Of a stretch of 27,194 nucleotides of DNA, positions 8,647 to 16,177 are shown piece after piece. The DNA is taken from the NCBI GenBank assembly GCA_003543215.1, contig DPJD01000001.1:459956-487149 (forward strand), written 5' to 3'. The DNA is from Erysipelotrichaceae bacterium (GTDB lineage: Bacteria; Bacillota_I; Bacilli_A; Erysipelotrichales; Erysipelotrichaceae). Position 1 is the first letter of the stretch. Each line of letters opens with the position of its first letter. Both the position numbers and the translations under genes were made by a program. Under the pieces are notes generated by a model, which worked only from the letters and a program-made list of their open reading frames with translations, was not told the origin of the DNA and did no database searches.

Positions 8647-8680
8647 TGCTTCAAACTAAACAATGAAGCATTTAGTTTTT
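8647..8680 (+). terminator. Overlapping hairpins after guaA (pseudoknot-like)
   Basis: TGCTTCA (8647-8653) pairs with TGAAGCA (8664-8670), and AAACTAAA (8653-8660) pairs with TTTAGTTT (8671-8678). The arms interleave, so they form either alternative hairpins or an H-type pseudoknot. A T-run follows. Confidence 0.5.
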
Positions 8681-8705
8681 GCATGAACTAATAAGATTGA
8701 AAAGG

Positions 8706-8733
8706 AAAGACGAGTTAATTCTTGTCTTTTTTT
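8706..8733 (+). terminator. Rho-independent terminator downstream of guaA
   Basis: AAGACGAG and CTTGTCTT (one G-U pair) form an 8-pair stem with a 6-base loop, followed by a run of seven Ts in the sequence. Confidence 0.8.
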
Positions 8734-8838
8734 ATAAAAAGCTTCTTTTTACTTGCTTTGTATCAATAATAATTGAACTAAGAATGAAATGCTGTTTAAA
8801 TTAGAAGTAGACATAAAATATCTATTTGGGGGGTAATA

Positions 8839-10785
8839 ATGGAAAAAGCTAAGAGAAGTATAGCGATGTTTAAAGCATTAATTAATTTAGATTATAATAA
8901 TGATATACTTGAGCCTTTTCAAAATTTAGTTGAGTCAATCATCTTCAATGATTCTAGAACAAGCTTCAATTTATCCCAAATACAGGAAAGATTACTTGAA
9001 GTTTGGGACATTGAAATCCCTGACATGCCTTTAAAAATCATTTTGGGTAGATTAGTGGCAAAAGGTTCATTAAGAAAGAATAACAATCGAGCCAGTTATA
9101 CTATTATCGATCGTAAAACACTCGAGGTAGTTGCCTTGAACGTTGAAAAACAAAAGACTGAAATAATGAGTAACTTTGACTTTTTGGTAAACGATTTTAT
9201 TTCTTTTTGTTTTCAATCAAAGAATATTGAAATTACTTATTCCGAAGCAATAAATCAACTAGAAGTATTTTTAGATGAGAATGCTACTTACATTTCTTTA
9301 AGGAGTATGCAGAAAAGTTCTGAATCGTCAGTTCTTTTTTCAATCTACTTTATTGAAAAGTGTATAATTGACGAGAATTTATCAGATTTATTAAAATCGA
9401 TTTTATTTGGATACATCTTATCAGAAAGTATATTTTTAGAGCTTCCAAATAACAATCAAAGCTTTGATAAATTGAATATTGTTATCGATACTCCAATTCT
9501 TTTTAAACTTCTAGGAATTAATGAACTCGATGAATCAAGCATATACAAATTGATGATAGATGATTTATTAAAGATGGGAGCAAAGATTACGACATTCAAT
9601 CATAGTATTGATGAAATGGAACAAATAATATCGGGTAGTATTTATTGGGTTGAAAATGGAATGTTTGATCCGACACTCGCTTCAGAGACATCCCTTTATT
9701 ATGTAAATAGAGGTTCAACAAAAGCGGATATTGAAGAAGATAGGTTGACATTAAGAGATAGAATACAATCATTAGGAATTGAAGTGATTTGTGAAAGATA
9801 TGATGAAGCTGTTCAAAGGTATTTTGAAGATGAGACCAAAATTCATGAATCGATAACAAAAGTGTACGCAAATGGGAATATGTATTTTAACGAGGAAGCA
9901 TCACGTCAAACCTTAGCGTTAGATGCAAAATCAATTAACCAGATATATGTTTTAAGATCTGGTGCAAAATCGATGAGTCTCAGCGATAGTAGAGCAGTTC
10001 TATTAACATCTAATAGTAGTTTAGTTTACGCTTCAAAAATTTATAATGATAGTTTAAATGTTCATAGTCATGGATTAGTTGCACCTTGTATAAAAGATGT
10101 CCATCTTGGAACCTATATTTGGTTAAATAAACCTATGAATTTGAAAGATTTGGCTTTGAGAAAGTCCATTCAGAGAGCATATTCAATCATGACGCCAAGT
10201 CACCAATTGTGGCAGAAGTTTTGTGAGGAATTAAAGAAATGTGTAGAGTTGAGTGAAATCACTGATAAACAAGCTTATTTTTTGAGAACAAGTACCTTTG
10301 CTAGGCAGACTTTAGTCAAAATTACACTAAAAGATTTAGGTAATGTAACCTTCTCCACACCGATTCAGGTGCTTGAAGAGATCAAAAATGAAGGTAAAAA
10401 GGAGAGTGAAGAGAAACTTCTTCTTGAAAAACAAAAAAATGTACAACTTAAGGAGATTTTTGAAAAAGAGAGAGCTGAAAGTCAAAATCAAATACATAAA
10501 TTGTATGATCAAGAATTAAAAAAGAAAATGAAGTACTTAAACTTAGTTTCCAATAGTATTGTCACGATTAGCTTTTCTATTGCTTCATTTTTATTTTTTC
10601 CTAGATCATTTAATTTGGAACAAGTAAGGCAATTTATTTTTGTGATTATACCTCTTTCTTTTGCAATTGCAACGTTTTATTTTATAGATAAGAAGAACAA
10701 GTTAAATATTCTTGGTTTTATTTATTCCGCTATTGAATCAAGAATAAAAAGTGATTTAGATATAAAATATGAAATCGCTAAATAA
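8839..10785 (+). CDS. PIN-like domain protein with coiled coil and two C-terminal membrane helices
   Basis: An unrecognised 648-residue protein. Residues 28-95 look like a winged helix. Residues 212-400 resemble a PIN-type RNase fold: strand plus aspartate in IVIDTPILFKLLG (D217), D362 in ALDAKSINQIYVLR, and a late strand AVLLTSNSSLVYA, where the usual aspartate is N392. Residues 512-567 are a Lys/Glu-rich coiled coil. Hydrophobic stretches at about 567-587 and 597-616 are likely membrane helices with a cytosolic tail. GGGGGG at 8828-8833 is an unusual ribosome site. Base composition is clearly more AT-rich than guaBA, suggesting transfer. A membrane-anchored nuclease in defence is possible, but inferred only from architecture and context. 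Confidence 0.6.
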   Translation: MEKAKRSIAMFKALINLDYNNDILEPFQNLVESIIFNDSRTSFNLSQIQERLLEVWDIEIPDMPLKIILGRLVAKGSLRKNNNRASYTIIDRKTLEVVALNVEKQKTEIMSNFDFLVNDFISFCFQSKNIEITYSEAINQLEVFLDENATYISLRSMQKSSESSVLFSIYFIEKCIIDENLSDLLKSILFGYILSESIFLELPNNNQSFDKLNIVIDTPILFKLLGINELDESSIYKLMIDDLLKMGAKITTFNHSIDEMEQIISGSIYWVENGMFDPTLASETSLYYVNRGSTKADIEEDRLTLRDRIQSLGIEVICERYDEAVQRYFEDETKIHESITKVYANGNMYFNEEASRQTLALDAKSINQIYVLRSGAKSMSLSDSRAVLLTSNSSLVYASKIYNDSLNVHSHGLVAPCIKDVHLGTYIWLNKPMNLKDLALRKSIQRAYSIMTPSHQLWQKFCEELKKCVELSEITDKQAYFLRTSTFARQTLVKITLKDLGNVTFSTPIQVLEEIKNEGKKESEEKLLLEKQKNVQLKEIFEKERAESQNQIHKLYDQELKKKMKYLNLVSNSIVTISFSIASFLFFPRSFNLEQVRQFIFVIIPLSFAIATFYFIDKKNKLNILGFIYSAIESRIKSDLDIKYEIAK

Positions 10786-10914
10786 TGATACTCTTATTGA
10801 TCAAGAGATTTTCATTTTAATAGACCAAAAAAAGAATTGTCTGAATTTAAATAAATCAATGTTGTGGTAAAGGAGGAGCATTTATTTTTGGCGAATCTTA
10901 AAAGTGTTAATAAG

Positions 10915-10920
10915 TATAAT
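10915..10920 (+). promoter_or_regulatory. -10 element before the yihY-family pseudogene
   Basis: TATAAT about 36 bases before the ancestral ATG (10956). No well-spaced -35 is seen, so this is weak support for transcription. Confidence 0.35.
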
Positions 10921-10955
10921 TGTGGTCAAATCAAGTTAGAACTTCAAGGGGTCAC

Positions 10956-11890
10956 ATGAAACCAACGTTAATCAATAATAAAGAATAAGTGAATAAATTT
11001 GCACGACATTTGTTATATCGCCTTCAAGAAGATGACATTGCTGGTTTAAGTGCGCAATGTTCATATTTTCTTTTCTTGTCCTTATTTCCATTTATCATCT
11101 TTTTATTTAGCTTATTAAGTTTTACCAACATTCCTCAGTCTCAGCTAATGAGCCTTGTATTTAGCTTTTTCCCGACGGATGTCGCAATCGTCACAAGAAC
11201 CATCATTGAAAATGTTCTAAGCACTCGTAACGCAACGCTTTTAACAGTGGGTGCTTTGATGACCATTTGGAGTTCATCGAGTGGCATCAATGCAGTCAGA
11301 AAAGGTTTATACAAAGCTTATCGAAAAGTTGAGTCTAGAGCGATTTGGCATGTGATTTTAGTTAATTTGATTTCTACTATCGGCTTAGCGTTGATGTTGT
11401 TTATAACGATTGTCTTTTTAGTGTCTGGTGAAGTACTTGGAAATCAGGTTTTTATGTTTCTGAATATTTCGAGTACCTTTGAATTGTTTGGAACCTTATT
11501 CGTATCCTTGTTCCAGTGATCACGATGGCTACTGTATTTACGATGTTGTATGTTCTGATTCCTTATCAAAAAGTAAAATTTATTGAAGTTTTTCCAGGTG
11601 TCGTTTTTACGATGGGTGCGTGGCTTGCAATCTCAATGTTGTTTTCATACTTTGTCAATAACTTTACAAATTATGCCAATATCTATGGCAGTATCAGTGG
11701 AATCATTATTCTTTTGATTTGGCTGAATCTAAGTTGTTTGTTCTTGTTGCTGGGTGGAGAAATCAATGCTTCTGTTGCGTATTTTAATAATCTTAAAAAA
11801 ATAATTAATCAAGCAACATCTTATAACAAAGGTAAAGAAACGACCGTACACATATTGATTGTATTTTACGCTAAAAGCATCAATGTTTAA
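10956..11890 (+). pseudogene. YihY/BrkB family membrane protein, broken by a nonsense codon and a frameshift
   Basis: Two adjacent frames together encode one YihY-like protein of about 300 residues with several membrane helices. The first (GTG 10989 to stop 11519) carries the family N-terminus LYRLQEDDIAGLSAQCSYF. The second (to 11890) carries the C-terminal NFTNYANIYGSISGIIILL and LLLGGEINAS. A well-spaced AAGGGG and ATG at 10956 are in frame with the first part but meet TAA at 10986-10988 (codon 11). Near 11491-11496 one base is missing: restoring a T would read straight into RILVPVITMATVF. A GTG restart at 10989 has no ribosome site. Two independent lesions favour a decaying gene over a sequencing error. 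Confidence 0.82.
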
Positions 11891-11960
11891 TGTTCATAAA
11901 AATATCAAAAACTGAGAGTGTTTGATCGTATTCGATACGATTTGACTTCAAAGCTAAAAA

Positions 11961-12017
11961 CCGTCAGTCGCTTTAAATAGATTTTGAATCTATTTAAGTT
12001 GATCATGACGGATTTTT
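11961..12017 (+). terminator. Long two-part terminator hairpin
   Basis: An outer stem CCGTCA (11961-11966) with TGACGG (12006-12011) encloses an inner stem AAATAGATT with AATCTATTT around a 3-base loop; ATTTTT follows. Confidence 0.75.
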
Positions 12018-12077
12018 CTATTTCAAGGAAGTCACATTTATATGAAGTTTGTGATTGTGCAATTCTTATTCACAAGA

Positions 12078-12106
12078 TTGACTCTGCAATTTTAGAAGCC
12101 TATAAT
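12078..12106 (+). promoter_or_regulatory. Consensus promoter of the SGNH hydrolase
   Basis: TTGACT (12078-12083), 17-base spacer, TATAAT (12101-12106). Initiation near 12113. Confidence 0.8.
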
Positions 12107-12203
12107 GGGGGCGCCTCATCTATGGGTTCAAATGAACAGGTAATAGATGCCGACATCACATAATTTAATAGAAGAATTTCATGACATGAAAGGAGAGAAT
12201 ATC

Positions 12204-13109
12204 ATGAGAAAAGTCAGAATTGTTTTCGTTGCGTCTTTATTGTTTCTAGTGGCTTTTACCTCTTCGGTTTCTGCAGCAACTAAATCGGGTGTCGTGTATA
12301 CGGCACTGGGAGATTCTATCGCAAATGGAACGGGTGGAACCGATGGCATTGGCTATACGGATTTGTTCTATGATCATTTGGTTAAAATTTATGGAGCAAG
12401 CGAATTTAAAGATCTTGCCCAAGATGGGCTGTCAAGTGCAGGTTTATTAGAGATGCTAACAGTCCCATCCGACGTGTATGGTTATCGGGCTGCAATTTCG
12501 CAATCAGATTATATAACCATCAGTATTGGTGGCAATGACCTTCTAATTCCATTTATGCAAGAATTTCTTTTGGTTATGTTTCTTTACTATTACGATTCCG
12601 AAATTTCATTTCTTGATTTTGAAGGCTTGTTGGAAGATTTAGAGGCGTGGCAGAGTGAACCCACCAATCCAGAGTATGCTTATTTTGGTGAAATGCTAAC
12701 AAATCTATCCTATGTTACATTCCCAGACGCAATCACTGCTTTCGCAAGCAACTGGGCTCAAATCATTGGTGCGATAAGAACGATCAATCCAAGCTCTACA
12801 ATCTATGTGAATACCGGCTACAATCCTTTTGTGAACATTCCATTGTTACAGGTATGGGTCGATCCATTCGTTCAAGCGGTCAATGCAGTCATAATGAACG
12901 AAACACTTGTCCAGATGTATGGTTATGAAGTTGTGGATGTGTATTCTGCATTCTCAGATTATGCGAATCCAAATAAGTTGGAAGTGGGTGATTTGAGTTG
13001 TTTGGCTCAATTCATTATGTATCCAGATACAGTTCCCGTTCCACTTCATCCAACAGATTTAGGATACAAGTTTATTTTCAACTTACACAAAGACTTATTA
13101 GGAGAATAA
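12204..13109 (+). CDS. Secreted SGNH/GDSL-family hydrolase
   Basis: A 301-residue esterase or lipase-like protein. Residues 1-24 are a Sec signal peptide (basic start, hydrophobic core VFVASLLFLVAF, cleavage after SVSA). Block I is YTALGDSIANG with nucleophile S38, and block III is SIGGNDLL with N111. The C-terminal HPTDLGYKF supplies H282, but the aspartate normally three residues before it is V279; D275 is the nearest candidate. The start at 12204 is chosen because AAAGGAGAG precedes it and the signal peptide follows; an upstream in-frame ATG at 12147 lacks both. It stands alone behind its own promoter. Substrate unknown; likely extracellular. Confidence 0.85.
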   Translation: MRKVRIVFVASLLFLVAFTSSVSAATKSGVVYTALGDSIANGTGGTDGIGYTDLFYDHLVKIYGASEFKDLAQDGLSSAGLLEMLTVPSDVYGYRAAISQSDYITISIGGNDLLIPFMQEFLLVMFLYYYDSEISFLDFEGLLEDLEAWQSEPTNPEYAYFGEMLTNLSYVTFPDAITAFASNWAQIIGAIRTINPSSTIYVNTGYNPFVNIPLLQVWVDPFVQAVNAVIMNETLVQMYGYEVVDVYSAFSDYANPNKLEVGDLSCLAQFIMYPDTVPVPLHPTDLGYKFIFNLHKDLLGE

Positions 13110-13225
13110 TCTTATAAAATTAATCATTAGTTGATGTGTGGTGTTATGAAAATTAGATATTCAGTCACTCATTATCTTTGATTTAGAAGTATCATATTTG
13201 GTATAAATAGTAATATATGTAAAAT

Positions 13226-13266
13226 AGTGTGCAATGTAAATACAATGCACACTTTTATGATATAAT
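13226..13266 (+). promoter_or_regulatory. Operator-promoter of the RelB/YafQ-type pair
   Basis: A 28-base imperfect palindrome at 13226-13253 (arms AGTGTGCA and TGCACACT, inner TGTA and TACA; 12 of 14 positions pair) lies over the -35 region. An extended -10, TG-A-TATAAT (13258-13266), follows. The layout fits autorepression by the antitoxin. Confidence 0.75.
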
Positions 13267-13299
13267 ATGAATGTATTACAATCGAAAGGAGCAACGATT

Positions 13300-13575
13300 A
13301 TGCCTACAACAAATGTTACGATCCGAATGGATGAACAGTTAAAAAAACAAGCAGATGAGTTATTTTCAGATCTAGGACTGTCAATGACGACCGCCTTAAT
13401 CGCTTTTACTAAACAAGCAGTACGAGAACAAAGAATACCTTTTACAATTTCTAGAAACGTACCTAACTTAGAAACCATAAAGGCAATTCTTGAAGTTGAG
13501 AGAATGAAGTTGAATCCTAATGATTACAAGTCGTATGACGATATTGATGCGATGATGAGTGAGCTTCTAAAGTGA
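13300..13575 (+). CDS. RelB/DinJ family antitoxin
   Basis: A 91-residue antitoxin. The N-terminus TNVTIRMDEQLKKQADE followed by LGLSMTTALIAFTKQAV is the ribbon-helix-helix DNA-binding domain typical of DinJ. The acidic C-terminal half (LNPNDYKSYDDIDAMM) should wrap and neutralise the toxin. ATG 13300 is preferred over an upstream in-frame ATG at 13267 because AAAGGAG (13285-13291) precedes it and 13267 lies directly on the -10. It overlaps the toxin gene by four bases (GTGA). It very probably binds the palindrome just upstream. Confidence 0.9.
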   Translation: MPTTNVTIRMDEQLKKQADELFSDLGLSMTTALIAFTKQAVREQRIPFTISRNVPNLETIKAILEVERMKLNPNDYKSYDDIDAMMSELLK

Positions 13576-13847
13576 AATATTGTGTTAAACCGACAACGAA
13601 GTTTCAAAAGGACTTAAAACGTATTCAGAAACGAAGTTATGATTTAACACTACTCACATCTGTGATTAAAAAGCTAGGCAGTGGAGAAGATCTATCAGTA
13701 AAATTTAGAGATCATGATTTAACTGGGGATTATTCAAAATGCAGAGAATGCCACATCGCACCGGATTGGTTACTCATATATGAGCGTTCGGATGCGGATG
13801 CACTTCTGTATCTCATTCGTACTGGAACACATAGTGATTTATTCTAA
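13572..13847 (+). CDS. YafQ family mRNA interferase toxin
   Basis: A 91-residue RelE-superfamily RNase that, in E. coli YafQ, cuts mRNA on the ribosome. The catalytic set is conserved: H48 in RDHDLTG, H61, D65 and W66 in CHIAPDWLLIYE, and H87 in RTGTHSDLF, lining up with H50, H63, D67 and H87 of YafQ. It starts with GTG overlapping the antitoxin stop, as is common for coupled pairs. All key residues are intact, so the toxin should be active. Confidence 0.9.
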   Translation: MKYCVKPTTKFQKDLKRIQKRSYDLTLLTSVIKKLGSGEDLSVKFRDHDLTGDYSKCRECHIAPDWLLIYERSDADALLYLIRTGTHSDLF

Positions 13848-13949
13848 GGCTTAATACAACAAAAGAGATTCTTGACACGTTATTGTTAAATGTAGTTTAC
13901 GTATTGTTTTCGCAGTTTGATTAATTATTTATTTTAGTGAGAACATCCC

Positions 13950-14474
13950 ATGAACCTAATTTTACTTAGACCCGCTATTGAACACAAAGAAATGATTGTG
14001 GATATGATGTTGGAGTGGTCTGCATCAAGAGAACGGATCGTTCCTGCTGCTATCAGATTTCATGACTATTTGGATTACGATGCATATTTGGAGCATTTCC
14101 ACTTTGAGATTGAAGGACCATTGCCTGAAGGGAAAGTTCGATCTACGACATTTTTTGCTTATGATGTCGATCGAAAACGGATGGTGGGTGCCATAAATAT
14201 CCGTCATGAACTCAACGCGGAGCTTTTACACAGTGGTGGTCATATTGGGGATGGCATTCGCCCAAGTGAGAGAAATAAGGGTTATGCGACTCAGATGATC
14301 GGATTGGCGCTCGATTTCTGTCGTGAGAGGGGAATTCGTAGCGTCTTGATGACCTGTGATGCGTCCAACAAAGCTTCAGCGCGAACCATTCAGAAGAATG
14401 GCGGCATCTTTCATAGTGATTTTATCAATGAGATTGATGTTCTAGAAGAACGTTATTGGATAGAACTGGTGTAA
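13950..14474 (+). CDS. GNAT family N-acetyltransferase
   Basis: A 174-residue single-domain acetyltransferase. The acetyl-CoA motif A is visible as IGDGIRPSERNKGYATQMI (residues 99-117), with the R/QxxGxG-like turn RNKGYA. Motif B follows (SVLMTCDASNKASARTIQKN), where the asparagine and alanine-rich helix is typical. The ribosome site is weak (GTGAGAAC). It lies between the two toxin-antitoxin pairs as a single gene. Acceptor substrate is unknown; small molecules are as likely as proteins. It is not part of a GNAT-RHH toxin pair because its neighbours already form complete pairs. Confidence 0.82.
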   Translation: MNLILLRPAIEHKEMIVDMMLEWSASRERIVPAAIRFHDYLDYDAYLEHFHFEIEGPLPEGKVRSTTFFAYDVDRKRMVGAINIRHELNAELLHSGGHIGDGIRPSERNKGYATQMIGLALDFCRERGIRSVLMTCDASNKASARTIQKNGGIFHSDFINEIDVLEERYWIELV

Positions 14475-14498
14475 GCTATTTGTATCCTTGCATAAATA

Positions 14499-14551
14499 AT
14501 GCACAATATAATGCGCAATATAATGTGTTTTATATTGGTTTCTGTTAAAAT
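14499..14551 (+). promoter_or_regulatory. Repeat-rich operator-promoter of the second toxin-antitoxin pair
   Basis: Tandem 12-base units ATGCACAATATA (14499-14510), ATGCGCAATATA (14511-14522) and a weaker ATGTGTTTTATA (14523-14534). An inverted pair CAATATAA (14516-14523) and TTATATTG (14530-14537) overlaps them. An extended -10, TG-T-TAAAAT (14543-14551), follows. Confidence 0.65.
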
Positions 14552-14574
14552 GAGATTACAAAGGTAGGTGTCTT

Positions 14575-14904
14575 ATGACTTCAATGCTTGAAAAAAATAC
14601 TGGATTGGATAAAGTGTCTGCAACAGATGTACGTCGTCGATATGCTGAATTTTCAGATATTGTTCATGCGAGTGATCGACCTGTAGAGATTACTTTGAAT
14701 GGGAAAGCCGACTTGATTGTAATGAAGCCGAGTTTTTATAATGCTTTACTCGAAGTTTTGGAAGATTATGATGATCAATTACGAGTGTTTAAACTTTTGA
14801 TAGAAGAGCAAGATTCCCAAACTGTACCATTTGAAGATGTGTTTAAAGATGAAGATCGCGGTGAATTTGCGAAGATGTCGATTGACGACTTGTTAAATCA
14901 ATAA
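14575..14904 (+). CDS. Phd/YefM-like antitoxin
   Basis: A 109-residue protein with a Phd/YefM-like N-terminus: VSATDVRRRYAEFSDIV, then RPVEITLNGKADLIVMKPSFYNAL, the DNA-binding and dimer domain. The acidic C-terminal tail (VPFEDVFKDEDRGEF) should bind the toxin. AAAGGTAGGTG lies before the ATG. It is one base from the toxin gene. The repeats at its promoter suggest autorepression. It is somewhat longer than typical YefM (about 80-90 residues). Confidence 0.8.
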   Translation: MTSMLEKNTGLDKVSATDVRRRYAEFSDIVHASDRPVEITLNGKADLIVMKPSFYNALLEVLEDYDDQLRVFKLLIEEQDSQTVPFEDVFKDEDRGEFAKMSIDDLLNQ

Positions 14905-14905
14905 G

Positions 14906-15253
14906 ATGCGAAAAGTTGATATTACGAAAAATTGCTTAGAGGATATCAAGGCTTTAGATAAACGTAACCGACAATGGGTTCTTTCGATTGTTGATTATTT
15001 GAAGGACGAGCAGAATACGATTGAGATGATTGAGCAACGTTTTCCGATGTTATCGGGTGGCTTGCATGGTTATCGTAAAGCAAAGAATAGAAGTTTTGGG
15101 TTGCGAATTCTATTCACGATACAGTCGGATAAGCGAGTGCGATTGACAATTGATAATCATTTCAATCGTTCATCGTTTGATGAAATCATTAAATTATTTG
15201 CAGTTGACCATCGAGATAAGATTTATGATGTCATTAGAAAGCGTATTAAGTAA
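14906..15253 (+). CDS. RelE/ParE-superfamily-like toxin
   Basis: A 115-residue basic protein starting one base after the antitoxin stop. The stretch LSGGLHGYRKAKNRSFGLRI followed by ILFTIQSDKRVRLTIDNHFN has the RelE/ParE strand pattern (substrate-facing basic residues, then a hydrophobic strand). The C-terminal helix region DHRDKIYDVIRKRIK is basic. Whether it is an RNase or a gyrase inhibitor cannot be told. Assignment rests on size, position and partial resemblance. Confidence 0.7.
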   Translation: MRKVDITKNCLEDIKALDKRNRQWVLSIVDYLKDEQNTIEMIEQRFPMLSGGLHGYRKAKNRSFGLRILFTIQSDKRVRLTIDNHFNRSSFDEIIKLFAVDHRDKIYDVIRKRIK

Positions 15254-15337
15254 AGTCTGTATGATCTATGTCTTCTTGATACTTTAATCGTTTGTGTCGA
15301 ATAATTTACTTAGTCTTTAAACATGAAAGAGGTCCTT

Positions 15338-16153
15338 ATGAACATCACCATCAATGAAAAAGGGCAAGCAGTTGCCCCACAAACACAATTCATGTCAGAA
15401 GCAGCATTTCAACCCATTGACCACACAGAAATACGTTGGATGGGCAATGCGAGTATTTTTATCAATAGTCGAGGCACCTGTATCATGATTGATCCATTAT
15501 TGGAAGGCTTTGACATGCCTTTGCTTTATGAGATGCCGATCTTAGCTAAGCAAGTGCCGAACCTGGATGCGGTTTTGATCACTCACATTGATAATGATCA
15601 TTTCAGTCGTCCAACACTTAAGAACATGAAAGAGGTGGTAAAAAGCTTTCATGCCCCACATTTTGTAGCTGAAGAGATGCATAAAGAAGGACTTGATGGC
15701 ATTGGACATTCCATCGGGGATACGTTCAATGTGGGTTCCCTTGAAATCACTTTGACACCTGCGCAACATAATTGGCAAAGTGCTTCCACTAAATACAATT
15801 ACCGTGAATGGAAAGAGGAGGATTACTGTGGCTATTGGTTGAGTGGGAAAGATGGGACAATGTGGCTGCCTGGGGATTCACGTCTACTGGATGAGCATCT
15901 CAAGATGTCTCAACCCGATGTCTTGTTTTTTGACTTCTCAGATAATGATTGGCACATGACTTTGGATGGGGCAGTTAAATTGGCGAATACCTATCCTAAA
16001 GCAGAATTGATATGCATCCATTGGGGCAGTGTCGATGCGCCAACGATGTCACCGTTCAATGGAAATCCTGAGGTGTTGTTGGATCGTATTACAAATCCAG
16101 AACGCATCAAAGTTTTGGCTCCTGGTGAAGTCTACATCCTTAAACAAAAATAA
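15338..16153 (+). CDS. UlaG-like metallo-beta-lactamase-fold hydrolase
   Basis: A 271-residue metal-dependent hydrolase similar to L-ascorbate-6-phosphate lactonase. Metal ligands are visible: THIDNDHFS (H83, D85, D87, H88), H144 in PAQHNWQSAS, D180 in WLPGDSRL and H228 in CIHWGS. The first histidine of the usual HxHxDH is followed by D85 in place of the second, as in UlaG-type members. ATG 15338 is chosen because GAGG lies five bases upstream; an ATG at 15323 would contain that site. No ula sugar genes are nearby, so an ascorbate role is not supported; similar stand-alone proteins occur widely. Confidence 0.85.
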   Translation: MNITINEKGQAVAPQTQFMSEAAFQPIDHTEIRWMGNASIFINSRGTCIMIDPLLEGFDMPLLYEMPILAKQVPNLDAVLITHIDNDHFSRPTLKNMKEVVKSFHAPHFVAEEMHKEGLDGIGHSIGDTFNVGSLEITLTPAQHNWQSASTKYNYREWKEEDYCGYWLSGKDGTMWLPGDSRLLDEHLKMSQPDVLFFDFSDNDWHMTLDGAVKLANTYPKAELICIHWGSVDAPTMSPFNGNPEVLLDRITNPERIKVLAPGEVYILKQK

Positions 16154-16176
16154 ACACAAGTCGGACTTGTGTTTTC
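16153..16176. terminator. Bidirectional terminator between UlaG-like and HD genes
   Basis: AACACAAGT and ACTTGTGTT form a 9-pair stem with a 3-base loop. A T-run follows on plus, and an A-run precedes it for use on minus. Confidence 0.8.
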
Positions 16177-16177
16177 T

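Larger units (their letters stand above)
11891..12203. other. 313-base gene-free interval
   Basis: It holds a large terminator hairpin (11961-12017), a consensus promoter (12078-12106), and a leader of about 90 bases before the SGNH hydrolase. I see no riboswitch or other RNA in the leader. Confidence 0.6.

Noticed and set aside
10791..10807. Terminator after the PIN-like gene
   Set aside because: The stem CTCTT/AAGAG has only five pairs and no clean T-run, too weak to call.
10869..10954. Short peptide or type I toxin after AAAGGAGG
   Set aside because: A good ribosome site is followed only by non-standard starts and 20-24 codon frames, with no antisense RNA signal that I can see. It may be a leftover of an older gene.
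13161..13478. Minus-strand open frame of 105 codons opposite the RelB-like gene
   Set aside because: It lies over the operator and the well-supported antitoxin, and has no ribosome site or recognisable protein.
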